Shown piece by piece: positions 1 to 8,321 of a stretch of 64,000 nt of DNA (positions within the stretch are counted from its first letter, which is position 1; every line of letters begins with the position of its first letter). The stretch comes from DASXRA01 sp963737425 (GTDB taxonomy: Bacteria > Actinomycetota > Actinomycetes > Mycobacteriales > Jatrophihabitantaceae), in NCBI GenBank assembly GCA_963737425.1, contig CAVTSX010000009.1, positions 620,001 to 684,000 on the forward strand. Reading direction: 5' to 3'. The position numbers and the translations under genes were made by a program. The notes under the pieces were generated by a model. It did not search any database. It had not been told where the DNA came from and saw only the letters and a list, made by a program, of their open reading frames with translations.

Positions 1-19
1 CGGTGCGCGAAACCAGCCG

Positions 20-769
20 CTATTCGGGCGGCTGCGTCTTGCGCGGCGTTGCCTTGCGCGGAGCCGCTTTACGTGGCGCGACCTTGCGCGCCGTCGCACG
101 CTGAGCCGGGGCCTTGCGCGCCCGGGTACCCGCCACCTCGCCTGCAGCGGCCGCCGCGCGGGTAGCCTTCGGCCGCGCTGCCTCGTTCGTCGCCGCGACG
201 CGCTTGGCCTTCGGCGGCTGCGTGTCTGACTCGTCTTGCCGCGCTGCCGGCTCAGTCTTCGCTGCCCGCGAGGACTTCACCGATCGCGAGGGCTTCGTCG
301 CACGCACGGATTTCGCGGCAGCCTGTGACTTCGCTGCGGCCTGTGCCTTGGCCGACGGCCGCGACTTGGCCGACGAGCGCGCCTTGACAGCACGCCGTGG
401 CTCAACCTCGGGCTCTGGTTCGGGGTCAGCGCCCGGGGCGGGGTCCGTCGACGGCGGCACTTCCTGCACTGCGGCCGGCGCGACGAACGCGACCGGCGGA
501 GCCGGCTCGGGCTCGACCTCAGGCTCGTCGTCGACTTCGGGCGAAGGCTCGACCTGCGCCCATCGTGGCGCCACAGGCTGCGCGCTGCGGTAGGTCTCAG
601 CCGGTGGCCGGACCGGCCAAGCCGGCGGGTTCTGCGCCTCGGCAACCGGCTCGACGTACTGGTAAGGCGCGTCGATGCGCCTACCCCAAGGATCGACCTG
701 GACGTCAGCGAGCGATGCCCCGTAGCCCGTAAGCGAGTCCAGCAGGTCAGTCCTCGTCGTCGTCGTCAC
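20..769 (-). CDS. Lys/Ala/Arg-rich, Pro/Glu-rich low-complexity protein
   Basis: No family recognised. The N-terminal ~60 residues are fairly ordinary. They are followed by a Pro/Glu/Val-rich acidic segment and then a long basic tail of Ala-Lys-Ser repeats (several AAKSQ units) ending in repeated PRKA motifs. Basic tails of this kind occur in actinobacterial histone-H1-like or polyanion-binding proteins, so nucleic-acid or granule binding is an inference only. The start is uncertain: the frame is open to an ATG at 805, but that would overlap the upstream coiled-coil gene deeply. I prefer a GTG at 769, which still overlaps that gene's stop (747) by 23 bases and implies translational coupling. 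No strong Shine-Dalgarno is visible. The tail composition makes this a poor target for homology search. Confidence 0.6.
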   Translation of the reverse strand: MTTTTRTDLLDSLTGYGASLADVQVDPWGRRIDAPYQYVEPVAEAQNPPAWPVRPPAETYRSAQPVAPRWAQVEPSPEVDDEPEVEPEPAPPVAFVAPAAVQEVPPSTDPAPGADPEPEPEVEPRRAVKARSSAKSRPSAKAQAAAKSQAAAKSVRATKPSRSVKSSRAAKTEPAARQDESDTQPPKAKRVAATNEAARPKATRAAAAAGEVAGTRARKAPAQRATARKVAPRKAAPRKATPRKTQPPE

Positions 770-1772
770 TTTTCTTGCCCGCCTTGCGACCACCCGGGCG
801 GGCACCCGACCCCTTCACGCCGACGCTCTGCCCCAGCATGACCTCAGCGAAGTCCGCGAGCGCACCGTCGAGTTGCTGGGTGATACGCCGCTCTGAGTCG
901 TGCTGCGAGTCGCGAAGCACACGCGCGAATTCGTTGCGGTCAGGACGCGCTTCGATGCCGCGGTCGATCTTGTCGACGCCGTTCTCGATCGCGCCGGTGA
1001 GCGAGCCGACGCCGGAGTGCACGCTGTCCTCGACCGCCTTGACCCGGCCGGTGACCGACTCGAGGCGCTCGGCGATCTGCTCGACCCGGACGGCCAGACC
1101 GTCGAGGCGCTCGCTCGGGTCGACCGCCGGGCGGGCAAGCAGTTCCTCGAACCGGCCGTGGACGCGGCTCATCTCGTCGTCGAGACGCTGGTGCAGGCCG
1201 CCGGAAACCTCGTCGAAACGCCGGTGCACAGCGGCGGGGTCGAGCGTGGCGGGCAGCATGTCGACCGAGCCTTGCACCCGGGCAACCGTGGCATCGAGTT
1301 CGTCCAGGCGAGCGTGCAGATGCTGCAACCGGTCGTCGAGCCCGTCGAGACGGCCGGACACGCCTTCGAACCGGCCGGCCACACCCTCGAGCCGGCCTTC
1401 GAGTGCCTCGAGCGGCGCGCCGACACGTTCGCTGAGCGCGGTCATCACATCGATGACCCGATTCAGCAGGGTGTCCTGGGCATCGATCCGGGCAAGGGAC
1501 TCGTCGAGACGCTCGGCGATGACGCTGACCTCGCTGCGATCGGGCAGTTCGGCCAGTCGCCGCTGGATACTCGCAACGTTGTCGTGGGTCGCGGCCAGGC
1601 GCGGGTTCGTCTCGCCCGCAAAGCCCTCCAGCGGCCCGAGCCGCATTCTGATCTCGTCGAGCATGTCGACGACCTGCCGCTGCTCGTCGGCGCGTACGTC
1701 CGAGGCGCGGGCGAGCATCGCACGCATCTTCTCGAACCCGACTGGAGACTGCCCGTTGACGGTCTGGTCCAC
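747..1772 (-). CDS. Long coiled-coil protein of unknown function
   Basis: About 341 residues, almost entirely heptad-like with repeated R-L-(E/D)-G-(L/V) units (GRLEGV, GRFEGV, GRLDGL) that look like tandem coiled-coil repeats. The C-terminus has a Gly/Lys linker and an acidic DDDDED end. No enzymatic motif, signal peptide or membrane segment is visible. I chose GTG at 1772 because an AGAGAGG sequence lies about 10 bases upstream; the frame stays open to an ATG at 1964, which would add an unlikely Arg/Pro-rich leader. It overlaps the following Lys/Ala-rich gene, so the two probably form an operon. The architecture recalls phasin or chromosome-partition accessory proteins, but nothing shows a specific role. 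Confidence 0.7.
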   Translation of the reverse strand: MDQTVNGQSPVGFEKMRAMLARASDVRADEQRQVVDMLDEIRMRLGPLEGFAGETNPRLAATHDNVASIQRRLAELPDRSEVSVIAERLDESLARIDAQDTLLNRVIDVMTALSERVGAPLEALEGRLEGVAGRFEGVSGRLDGLDDRLQHLHARLDELDATVARVQGSVDMLPATLDPAAVHRRFDEVSGGLHQRLDDEMSRVHGRFEELLARPAVDPSERLDGLAVRVEQIAERLESVTGRVKAVEDSVHSGVGSLTGAIENGVDKIDRGIEARPDRNEFARVLRDSQHDSERRITQQLDGALADFAEVMLGQSVGVKGSGARPGGRKAGKKSDDDDED

Positions 1773-2100
1773 CGTGCTGCTACCTCTCTGGAAACTGGGC
1801 CCAAACGACCGTGCGCTCGTACCAAGGAAGCCGGCACGAGCGCGAAGGATCGCGATGGTACGGGGGTGTAGGTGGACAGCATGCACCACTCGCCCGGGCG
1901 CGGGAAGGGGTGGGTGGGACCTTTGCGTAACGCTTACGCGCCAGTATCGGCAAGCCGACTGCACACGAGCGCCACAACTGATCGCATGTCACGTTTCGAG
2001 CGCCGTTTGTGTCTTCTCGCGCGCGGCGAATTCCCGTAGTGGCGAATCGCCTGCGCGAGACAAGACGCCGGCTATTCGACCCGACGCAGCGGCTCGTGTA
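1773..2100. other. Intergenic region with a short inverted repeat
   Basis: This 328-base space separates the start of the coiled-coil gene from the end of the membrane-protein gene; both are read leftward. The only structure I see is GCGTAA-CGC-TTACGC at 1925-1939, a perfect 6-bp inverted repeat about 150 bases before the coiled-coil start. It could be an operator or weak hairpin. No RNA gene or convincing small ORF is visible. Confidence 0.35.
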
Positions 2101-2991
2101 TCAGGGTGCGTTCGGCGGTTCGGTCGAGTGTTGCTGCGATGGTCGCTGCTCGCCGCTCGGAAACGAGATCGTCGCGTCAGCGGACCCGCTCGACTCGTCG
2201 TGGGACGTCGTACTGCTGCCTGACGCCCACGGATAGTTCGCGGGCGTGGTCCCGGTTGTCGTCGTCGACGACCAGGACCTCGTGCTCTCGTCCGACGGTC
2301 GAGGCCAGGCGGCCGTGTCGTCGGCAGAGGAGCGCGTCGGCTCGTCAGACCAGGAGGCGCTCGGCTCGGTGGGCGGCCAGGTGGTACCCGCCTCGGTCCG
2401 CTGCCAACCGCCGCCCTCGTCCAGCACAGACGTCTCGCCCTCTTCGGTGGGTGCCGAGTTGGACACCGACGCGAGAATCGCCGCAACGATGGCCACGAGC
2501 AGTCCCGACACTCCGCCGAACAGCACCGTCGCCGCGTTCGGACCGTGGAAGATCGAGAACCACCACCGGCCGAGGCCCTCCGGATCGTGACCGTGACCGA
2601 AGAGATCGCTGAACGCGAGCATCGCTTGCCCGATCGCGGCGATCTGCGTTACCGCGAACACGAGGCCCCAGGTGCCGAGGAAGACCGCGAAGAAAGTCCG
2701 CGGCGGCTTCATCGCGGCGACGAAGATCAGGATGAGCAGGAAGACTGCCACCACCAGTCCCGCGGCGGCAACGATCCCGGCCAGCCAGATCATTCGCTGG
2801 TGGTTTTCTGACGCGAACCGCCAGGAGAAGCTGGTCAGCACGGCCTTGAGCTCGTGATTGCGTGGCACCTCGTTCGCCGAGGCGTTTCTGACCAGGTGAT
2901 CAACGGTCCATTGATTGCCTGCCACGGCAACAATGACCAATTCCATGACAGCCGCACCGAGTGCGACCAGAACTGCGGGTGCACGTCGCAT
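2101..2991 (-). CDS. Four-TM membrane protein with Ser/Thr-rich tail
   Basis: A 296-residue integral membrane protein of unknown family. Hydrophobic segments lie at about residues 7-25, 67-93, 98-120 and 153-175. Residues ~180-296 form a disordered, Ser/Thr/Pro/Glu-rich cytoplasmic or extracellular tail. The loop between segments 1 and 2 is hydrophilic. The arrangement is common in actinobacterial hypothetical membrane proteins. It is read leftward and diverges from the metallophosphoesterase gene at 3103. No catalytic motif is seen and I assign no function. Confidence 0.7.
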   Translation of the reverse strand: MRRAPAVLVALGAAVMELVIVAVAGNQWTVDHLVRNASANEVPRNHELKAVLTSFSWRFASENHQRMIWLAGIVAAAGLVVAVFLLILIFVAAMKPPRTFFAVFLGTWGLVFAVTQIAAIGQAMLAFSDLFGHGHDPEGLGRWWFSIFHGPNAATVLFGGVSGLLVAIVAAILASVSNSAPTEEGETSVLDEGGGWQRTEAGTTWPPTEPSASWSDEPTRSSADDTAAWPRPSDESTRSWSSTTTTGTTPANYPWASGSSTTSHDESSGSADATISFPSGEQRPSQQHSTEPPNAP

Positions 2992-3102
2992 TCGCGGAGT
3001 CTAGGCCGAACTCGCCGGCTCGCGAAGAGTACACGCGCGTCGCACGTGGCGATTTGACGTCCGTCCACGACAGGATGGGTTATCGAGCGAAGGGAGCGCA
3101 CG

Positions 3103-4647
3103 GTGGCTGAGAAGCGGTCAGCCGTGCCCGCGCGCGTCAAGAACTGGCTGCTCGTGACCCGCGACTCGGTGCGGACGGGGTGGCGCTGGCAGCACGCCCA
3201 CCGCATAGATCGTCGATTGCAGATAGCGGGGCTGGCCCTGGTCGGCGCCGTCCTCGGAGTGGCCCTGGCCGGCAACGTGCACCACGCCGTCGGACCCGTC
3301 AAGGTCCAGTTCGCGTTGCGGCCGACGTTTCACGGCGGTACCGAGGTCGACGTTCCGCCGCTCGGCCGGCTGACCATGCGCAGCCACGTCGGGCCGTTCC
3401 GCGTGCGCGCCACCGTGACCGGGATCAGCCTCACCGATGCGCAGCGCGTTCTCACCGGCGGGGTGAGCCGTGACGCACTCTCGCGCCAGGTCGATCGCGA
3501 CGTGCGCGATGCGATGTTCGAGTTGCTGCTGAAATCCCTGATCGTCGCGCTGCTCGGCGGCACCGGCCTGGTCGCGTTGACGTTCCGGCGCTGGCGACCG
3601 GTTGCCTTCGCTGCCGGCACCACGGCGGTGGCGCTCGTGGCAGCGGGCGGGGTCGCGGCTCTCACCTGGGACACGAAAGCCCTCAGCCAGCCGAAGTACA
3701 CCGGCGTCCTGGCGTCGGCGCCCTCGCTGATCGGCAACATCGACGACATCCAGAACCGCTTCGACTCCTATCGCGCCGAGCTGTCGAAGATCGTCACCAA
3801 CGTGTCCAAGCTCTACAACGTCGCGTCGACCCTGCCCACGGCGCCGCAGGGCAACGCCACGCCGGTGCTCTGGGTCTCCGACATCCACGACAATCCCGAG
3901 GCGTTCAGCGTGATGTCGTCGCTGATCACTCAGTTCAAGGTGAAGGCCGTCGTCGACACCGGCGACCTGAGCGATCACGGCACCGCGGCCGAGAACCAGT
4001 TTGCCGAGCCGATCGGCAAGCTCGGAGTCCCGTATGTATACGTGCGCGGCAACCACGACTCGCTGACCGCTACGCAGCACTTTGTCGCATCGCGGCCCAA
4101 CGCCACGGTGCTCGACAGCGGTCAGACCGCGGAGATCGCCGGCTTGCGCTTCGCGGGTATCGGCGATCCGCTGTTCACGCCGGACAAGGAAGCAGTGCAG
4201 AACCAGGGCGACGCCAGCGACGACGAGGCGCTGCTCTCGGCCGGCGATCGCCTGGCCGACGCCATCAACAGCGAGGTCCTGCCGGTCGACGTCGCGCTCG
4301 TGCACGACCCGGCGATGGCTGCGCCGTTGTACGGGCACGTGCCGTTGATCCTCGACGGGCACGTCCACCACCGCGACTCACACGTCCGGGGCAAGACGCT
4401 CGAGCTGACGCAGGGCTCCTCCGGCGGAGCCGGGCTGCGCAACCTGGAGGGGGCCAAGCCGCTGCCGCTCGAGCTGTCGATCCTCTACTTCGACCCGGTC
4501 ACCCACCGGCTCGTTGCGGTGGACGACGTCACCGTCAGCGGCCTGGGCGGTGAGTCTGTGCAGATCGAGCGACACTCGGCCAATTCCTATCTGCACGAGG
4601 ACACGTCCACCGACACACCTTCGTCGTCGACGTCGCCGACGTCGTAG
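3103..4647 (+). CDS. Membrane-anchored calcineurin-like metallophosphoesterase
   Basis: A predicted metal-dependent phosphohydrolase of the calcineurin-like superfamily; substrate unknown. Three hydrophobic segments (about residues 38-58, 142-160 and 165-187) precede the catalytic domain and anchor it to the membrane. Family motifs appear in order: D-x-H in SDIHDN (259-264), GD in DTGDLSDHG (285-293), GNHD in RGNHDS (315-320), then VHDPAM and a GHVHH metal-binding motif near residue 425. The tail is Ser/Thr/Pro-rich. The GTG start has AGGGAG 8 bases upstream. The Xaa-Pro aminopeptidase follows 58 bases later on the same strand. The DxH/GDxxD/GNHD/GHxH set makes the fold assignment firm. Confidence 0.88.
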   Translation: MAEKRSAVPARVKNWLLVTRDSVRTGWRWQHAHRIDRRLQIAGLALVGAVLGVALAGNVHHAVGPVKVQFALRPTFHGGTEVDVPPLGRLTMRSHVGPFRVRATVTGISLTDAQRVLTGGVSRDALSRQVDRDVRDAMFELLLKSLIVALLGGTGLVALTFRRWRPVAFAAGTTAVALVAAGGVAALTWDTKALSQPKYTGVLASAPSLIGNIDDIQNRFDSYRAELSKIVTNVSKLYNVASTLPTAPQGNATPVLWVSDIHDNPEAFSVMSSLITQFKVKAVVDTGDLSDHGTAAENQFAEPIGKLGVPYVYVRGNHDSLTATQHFVASRPNATVLDSGQTAEIAGLRFAGIGDPLFTPDKEAVQNQGDASDDEALLSAGDRLADAINSEVLPVDVALVHDPAMAAPLYGHVPLILDGHVHHRDSHVRGKTLELTQGSSGGAGLRNLEGAKPLPLELSILYFDPVTHRLVAVDDVTVSGLGGESVQIERHSANSYLHEDTSTDTPSSSTSPTS

Positions 4648-4705
4648 TCCACTTTGCCGCTATCGGTCGGCGCCGCATGTCCGCGCAGGGTCCTAAACTC
4701 AGGTC

Positions 4706-6190
4706 ATGAGTGATAAGGCCGCTGAGACCACGACCGAGCAGGTCGCCACCGCCTCGCACGACAACCCGATGTCCGACGAGCTGCGCACCGCTTTGGCAGC
4801 GGACTGGAATCCGGCCCCGCCGATGCCGCATCCGGCGCGCACCGACACCGCCGCCTACACGGTGCCACGGCGCGCGGCGTTGTCGGCGGCCTTCCCGGGT
4901 CAGCTGATCGTCGTCCCGGCCGGCCCGTTGAAGACACGCGCCAACGACACCGACTACGCGTTTCGTGCTGCCAGCGCGTTCACGTGGCTCACCGGCGAGA
5001 CCGTCGAGAGCGCGGTGCTCGTCATGACCCCCACGAGCGCTGGGCACGACAGCGCGCTCTACATCGTCGAATACGCGGCGCCCGGCCAGATCGAATACTT
5101 CACCGACCGCCTGCACGGCGCGCTCTGGGTCGGCAATGTGCCGACCCCCGCCGAAACAGCTCAGGTGCTGGGCATCGCCACCCGGGCGCGGCGCGACCTC
5201 GAGTCCGACGTCGCAGCCTGGCGCGATCGCGACAGTGCTGTGCTGACCGGCTTCGACCGCGACGTCGACGCGTTGTTCCCGCGTGGCAACGGCAAGCGGC
5301 TCGGCGATGTCATCGACGAACTGCGCCTGATCAAGGACGAGTGGGAGATCGCCCGCTTGCAGGACGCCTGCGCTGCCACCGCACGCGGCTTCGCCGATGT
5401 CGCGCGCGAGTTGCCCATGCTGCTGGCGCGTGGCGGCGAGCGCGGTGAGCGTTGGCTCGAGGGCACGTTCTGGCGCCGGGCTCGCATGGAGGGCAACGAG
5501 GTCGGTTACACCTCGATCGTCGGCGCGGGCGTTCACGGCACGACCATGCACTGGTGGCGTGACAACGGGCGGGTCGAGGCGGGTCAGCTGCTGCTGGCCG
5601 ACATGGGTGTCGAGACCGACGAGCTGTACACCGCCGACGTCACCCGCACCATGCCGATCAGCGGCGAGTGGACTCCCGACCAGCTTCGGGTCTACCGAGC
5701 GGTGTACGAGGCGCAGAGCGCGGGAATCGCCGAGGTGAAGGCGGGCGCCGACTTCCTCGCCGCACACCGGGCAGCGATGTGGGTGCTGGCCGATCACCTG
5801 CACTCGTGGGGAATCCTGCCCGTCACCGCCGAGGTCTCGTGCGCCGACGACCCCGAGCGCCCCGGCGCAGGCATGCACCGGCGCTACACCCTGCACGGCA
5901 CGTCGCACATGCTCGGCATCGACGTCCACGACTGCGCGCTCGCCCGCGAGGAGACCTACCGAAAGGGCACGCTGGCCGCCGGGCATGTGCTCACCGTCGA
6001 GCCGGGCCTGTACTTCCAGGTCAACGACCGCACGGTGCCCGCCGAACTGAGCGGGCTCGGTGTGCGGATCGAAGACGACATCCTCGTCACCGACGGCGCC
6101 CCGATCAACCTGTCCGGGTCGCTGCCGCGAGATGCCGACGAGGTCACCGCCTGGATGCGTGAGGTGCAGTCGACGCCCGCTGTCCCGTGA
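4706..6190 (+). CDS. pepP: Xaa-Pro aminopeptidase (M24B)
   Basis: A cytosolic metalloaminopeptidase that removes the N-terminal residue from peptides with proline in the second position. At 494 residues it has the usual length. An N-terminal creatinase-like domain (to ~residue 230) precedes the pita-bread catalytic domain. Visible metal-ligand motifs are ADMGVETDELYTADVTRT (two Asp near residues 299 and 311), the His of HGTSHMLG (~397), the Glu of TVEPGLYF (~430) and the Glu of RIEDD (~456). No signal peptide. The remnant of a DMT transporter begins directly after the stop codon, which suggests a local deletion or fusion endpoint. Confidence 0.93.
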   Translation: MSDKAAETTTEQVATASHDNPMSDELRTALAADWNPAPPMPHPARTDTAAYTVPRRAALSAAFPGQLIVVPAGPLKTRANDTDYAFRAASAFTWLTGETVESAVLVMTPTSAGHDSALYIVEYAAPGQIEYFTDRLHGALWVGNVPTPAETAQVLGIATRARRDLESDVAAWRDRDSAVLTGFDRDVDALFPRGNGKRLGDVIDELRLIKDEWEIARLQDACAATARGFADVARELPMLLARGGERGERWLEGTFWRRARMEGNEVGYTSIVGAGVHGTTMHWWRDNGRVEAGQLLLADMGVETDELYTADVTRTMPISGEWTPDQLRVYRAVYEAQSAGIAEVKAGADFLAAHRAAMWVLADHLHSWGILPVTAEVSCADDPERPGAGMHRRYTLHGTSHMLGIDVHDCALAREETYRKGTLAAGHVLTVEPGLYFQVNDRTVPAELSGLGVRIEDDILVTDGAPINLSGSLPRDADEVTAWMREVQSTPAVP

Positions 6191-6204
6191 CCGGCCGCGC
6201 CCCT

Positions 6205-6524
6205 CGCGATCACGTCACCGGCGTCACTGCGCAGTGGGCCTGGGGTATCTCGCCGTCGTGAGCGGAGCGATCTCCTACTCCGTATGGATGCGCGGGGTGG
6301 GCGTGTTGCCGGCGACCGCGATCAGCTTCCTGACGCTGGTCGTGCCGGTCGTGGCGGCGTCGATCGGCTGGCTCGCCCTGCAGCAGCACCTCACATCGCT
6401 CCAGCTGCTCGGCATGATCATCGCGCTCGGGTCACTGGTGGCCGGCCAGCAGGTCACGAGAGGCCGAACCGCCACCGTTCGAGTCGAGCCCAGCCCACGG
6501 CTGCTAGTCGTCGAATCCGAGTAG
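6205..6524 (+). pseudogene. C-terminal remnant of an EamA/DMT transporter, frameshifted
   Basis: Only the last ~105 residues of a drug/metabolite transporter (EamA) survive. The first piece reads VTGVTAQWAWG in one frame. The continuation, YLAVVSGAISYSVWMRG through three more hydrophobic segments, is in another frame. A single base missing in the TGGGG run near 6240 would join them. The N-terminal half of the transporter is absent because the pepP stop lies just upstream. A GTG at 6234 could start a 96-residue three-TM peptide, but I regard this as decay. A long palindromic repeat begins at its stop codon. Confidence 0.7.
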
Positions 6525-6648
6525 TACGACAGCGCTAGATCGTTACAGTCCGACCCCGAGTTAGGAGTCCGTGCTGGCGCACCGTTGATCATCTCTGGCC
6601 AAACCGCGAGTGATGGCGTGTGATGGCGGATCCAGCAGAGATGATCAA
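6524..6648. repeat. Long palindromic repeat, copy 1 (composite form)
   Basis: The right part (6585-6648) is a palindromic element with left arm TTGATCATCTCTG and right arm CAGAGATGATCAA around a ~38-base centre. The left part (6524-6584, from GTACGACAGCGCTAGATCG) matches, in reverse orientation, the sequence next to copy 6 near 58271-58330, so the homologous unit is about 125 bp. It lies between the DMT remnant and arfB. The arms would form a strong hairpin in RNA or cruciform DNA. Confidence 0.85.
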
Positions 6649-6695
6649 GACCCCGCCACGGGACAGGCCCCGGCGGGGCGCGGGAGAATGAACGC

Positions 6696-7166
6696 ATGCC
6701 AGAGCCCGGGTCACGCCGGATCGCCGCGACCGGCGATCTCGACGTCGCGCCCGGACGAGGTGTGCCCGCCGGGTTGACCATCCCGGCCGCTGAGCTCGTC
6801 GAGCGGTTCAGCCGCTCGTCCGGGCCGGGTGGTCAGTCCGTCAACACCGCCGACAGCCGGGTTGAACTCAGCTGGGACGTCGGCAACTCGGTCGCGCTCA
6901 GCGAAGCGCAGCGGGCCCGGCTGCTGGCGGGGCTCGGCGCCCGTGCCGCGGGGGGCGTGCTGACGATCAGCGCGTCCGAGCATCGGGCCCAGCTGCGCAA
7001 CCGGATCGCCGCACGCAGCCGACTCGCGACGATGATCACCGACGCCCTGGCGCCGGTGACCCCGCGTCGCGCCACCCGACCGTCACGAGCCGCCAAACGG
7101 GCCCGCCTCGAGGACAAGCGGCGCCGCGGCGAGCTGAAGGCGAACCGCCGCCTGCGCGACGACTGA
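6696..7166 (+). CDS. arfB: Alternative ribosome-rescue factor / peptidyl-tRNA hydrolase ArfB
   Basis: Releases nascent chains from ribosomes stalled without a stop codon. The catalytic RF-type domain carries the diagnostic GGQ at residues 45-47 in the context SSGPGGQSVN. The last ~40 residues are Arg/Lys-rich, as in ArfB (YaeJ), where the tail enters the empty mRNA channel. At 156 residues the length is normal for the family and too short for a full release factor. The ATG is preceded by GGGAG about 9 bases upstream. It ends 17 bases before the convergent secreted-protein gene. It has no close partner gene. Confidence 0.93.
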   Translation: MPEPGSRRIAATGDLDVAPGRGVPAGLTIPAAELVERFSRSSGPGGQSVNTADSRVELSWDVGNSVALSEAQRARLLAGLGARAAGGVLTISASEHRAQLRNRIAARSRLATMITDALAPVTPRRATRPSRAAKRARLEDKRRRGELKANRRLRDD

Positions 7167-7183
7167 ACGCGGCGCCGTCGTTC

Positions 7184-8290
7184 TCAGCTACCACTCGAGG
7201 TGAGGCGCACGGCGTCGGATGGACCGGAAAGCCCGCCATCGCTCACGGCGACCACCCGGTACTGGAAGTCGTAGCAGCATGGAGTGGACGGCGCGATGAA
7301 CAGTGTGTATTCGGCAGCCTGCGCCGTATCGATGCGAATGAAGTCGGCCGCCGCGCCGTCTGCTCGGTAGATGTAGTACTGGCGGGCACTACTCACCTTC
7401 TGCCATCGCAATGTAAACGTGTCGTGCACGATTGAAGTCTCCAGCCGGAGATCGGCCGGTACGGGTGGTGGCGGGACCGACTCGTCAAAGACATTCACCG
7501 GGAGCGGCGCGCTCTGCGCCGATTCGATTATGCCCGCGCCTTGCGCCGAGATCGCGTACTCGTACGTCAACCCGAGTTCGACTGTCGAGTCCGTGTACGC
7601 GGCCCCGGCCGAACTGGCAATCTTGTGGAAGTTGCTCTCGTCATTTCGTTTGCGATAGATGTTGTAGCTGCGGGCTTCCGGCGAAGCATCCCAGGCCAGA
7701 GCGACCGAGGGGGTCGGACGCAACCGTTCGGACCCGACCCGGACGCCGGCCGGCGCCGAGATCTGCGCGATGCCAATCGCGTTGACCCGTCCGTCTCGCC
7801 CGAAGACAAAGCTCATCTGCCCGTCGCTGACGCTGACCGAGAGGCCGAGCTCGGGGAACGAGCCTGCTACCGAAGAGATCGTCTGCGTAGGGGCGTTCTC
7901 GACAGACACGTCGGTGTTGTTGGCTGCGATCTGATCCCCCGAGACGATCACAACGCGATAGTCACCGTCCGGAACGTCAACCGCGAAGGAATAGCTGCCG
8001 GCCACGGTGAAATCTCCGCGCAGGTCATCGGGCTGACCGCGGTCCCGACAATTCGTGGCGCGATCCAGCCCGAATCCGCGCCCGGCGTCGTAGAGCGTCG
8101 AATTCGTCACCTGGAGGTAGCCGTCGGCCACCGGGCTGGTCGCGCAGCCGAAGTCGAACAGCCAGCTCGATGCTGCGCCGGGCAGATCGGCAGGTGCCGC
8201 TGGACCCGCGGCAGCTGCCGTCGCGAGAAGTGCCACCAATCCCGATACGAAACCGATCACTGTCCTGCGCCTGGCCCGGTATGACACCAC
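7184..8290 (-). CDS. Secreted carbohydrate-binding protein with two FN3 domains
   Basis: A 368-residue exported protein. An Arg-rich N-terminus and hydrophobic stretch form a signal peptide (to ~residue 34). Residues ~40-175 resemble the galactose-binding-like domain found in front of beta-agarases and rhamnogalacturonan acetylesterases: FDFG, GYLQVTNSTLYDAGRGFG, RDRG, LRGDF and VDVPDGDYRV appear in order. Two fibronectin type III domains follow (~185-275 and ~283-365). No catalytic domain is present. It is read from GTG 8290 with GGGGAG upstream, 31 bases after the alpha-L-fucosidase, so the two are probably one transcript and act on the same extracellular glycan. Substrate is inferred from context only. 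Confidence 0.75.
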   Translation of the reverse strand: MVSYRARRRTVIGFVSGLVALLATAAAAGPAAPADLPGAASSWLFDFGCATSPVADGYLQVTNSTLYDAGRGFGLDRATNCRDRGQPDDLRGDFTVAGSYSFAVDVPDGDYRVVIVSGDQIAANNTDVSVENAPTQTISSVAGSFPELGLSVSVSDGQMSFVFGRDGRVNAIGIAQISAPAGVRVGSERLRPTPSVALAWDASPEARSYNIYRKRNDESNFHKIASSAGAAYTDSTVELGLTYEYAISAQGAGIIESAQSAPLPVNVFDESVPPPPVPADLRLETSIVHDTFTLRWQKVSSARQYYIYRADGAAADFIRIDTAQAAEYTLFIAPSTPCCYDFQYRVVAVSDGGLSGPSDAVRLTSSGS

Positions 8291-8321
8291 GCAACTCCCC
8301 TCGTCGACCTGACGTTTCCAG

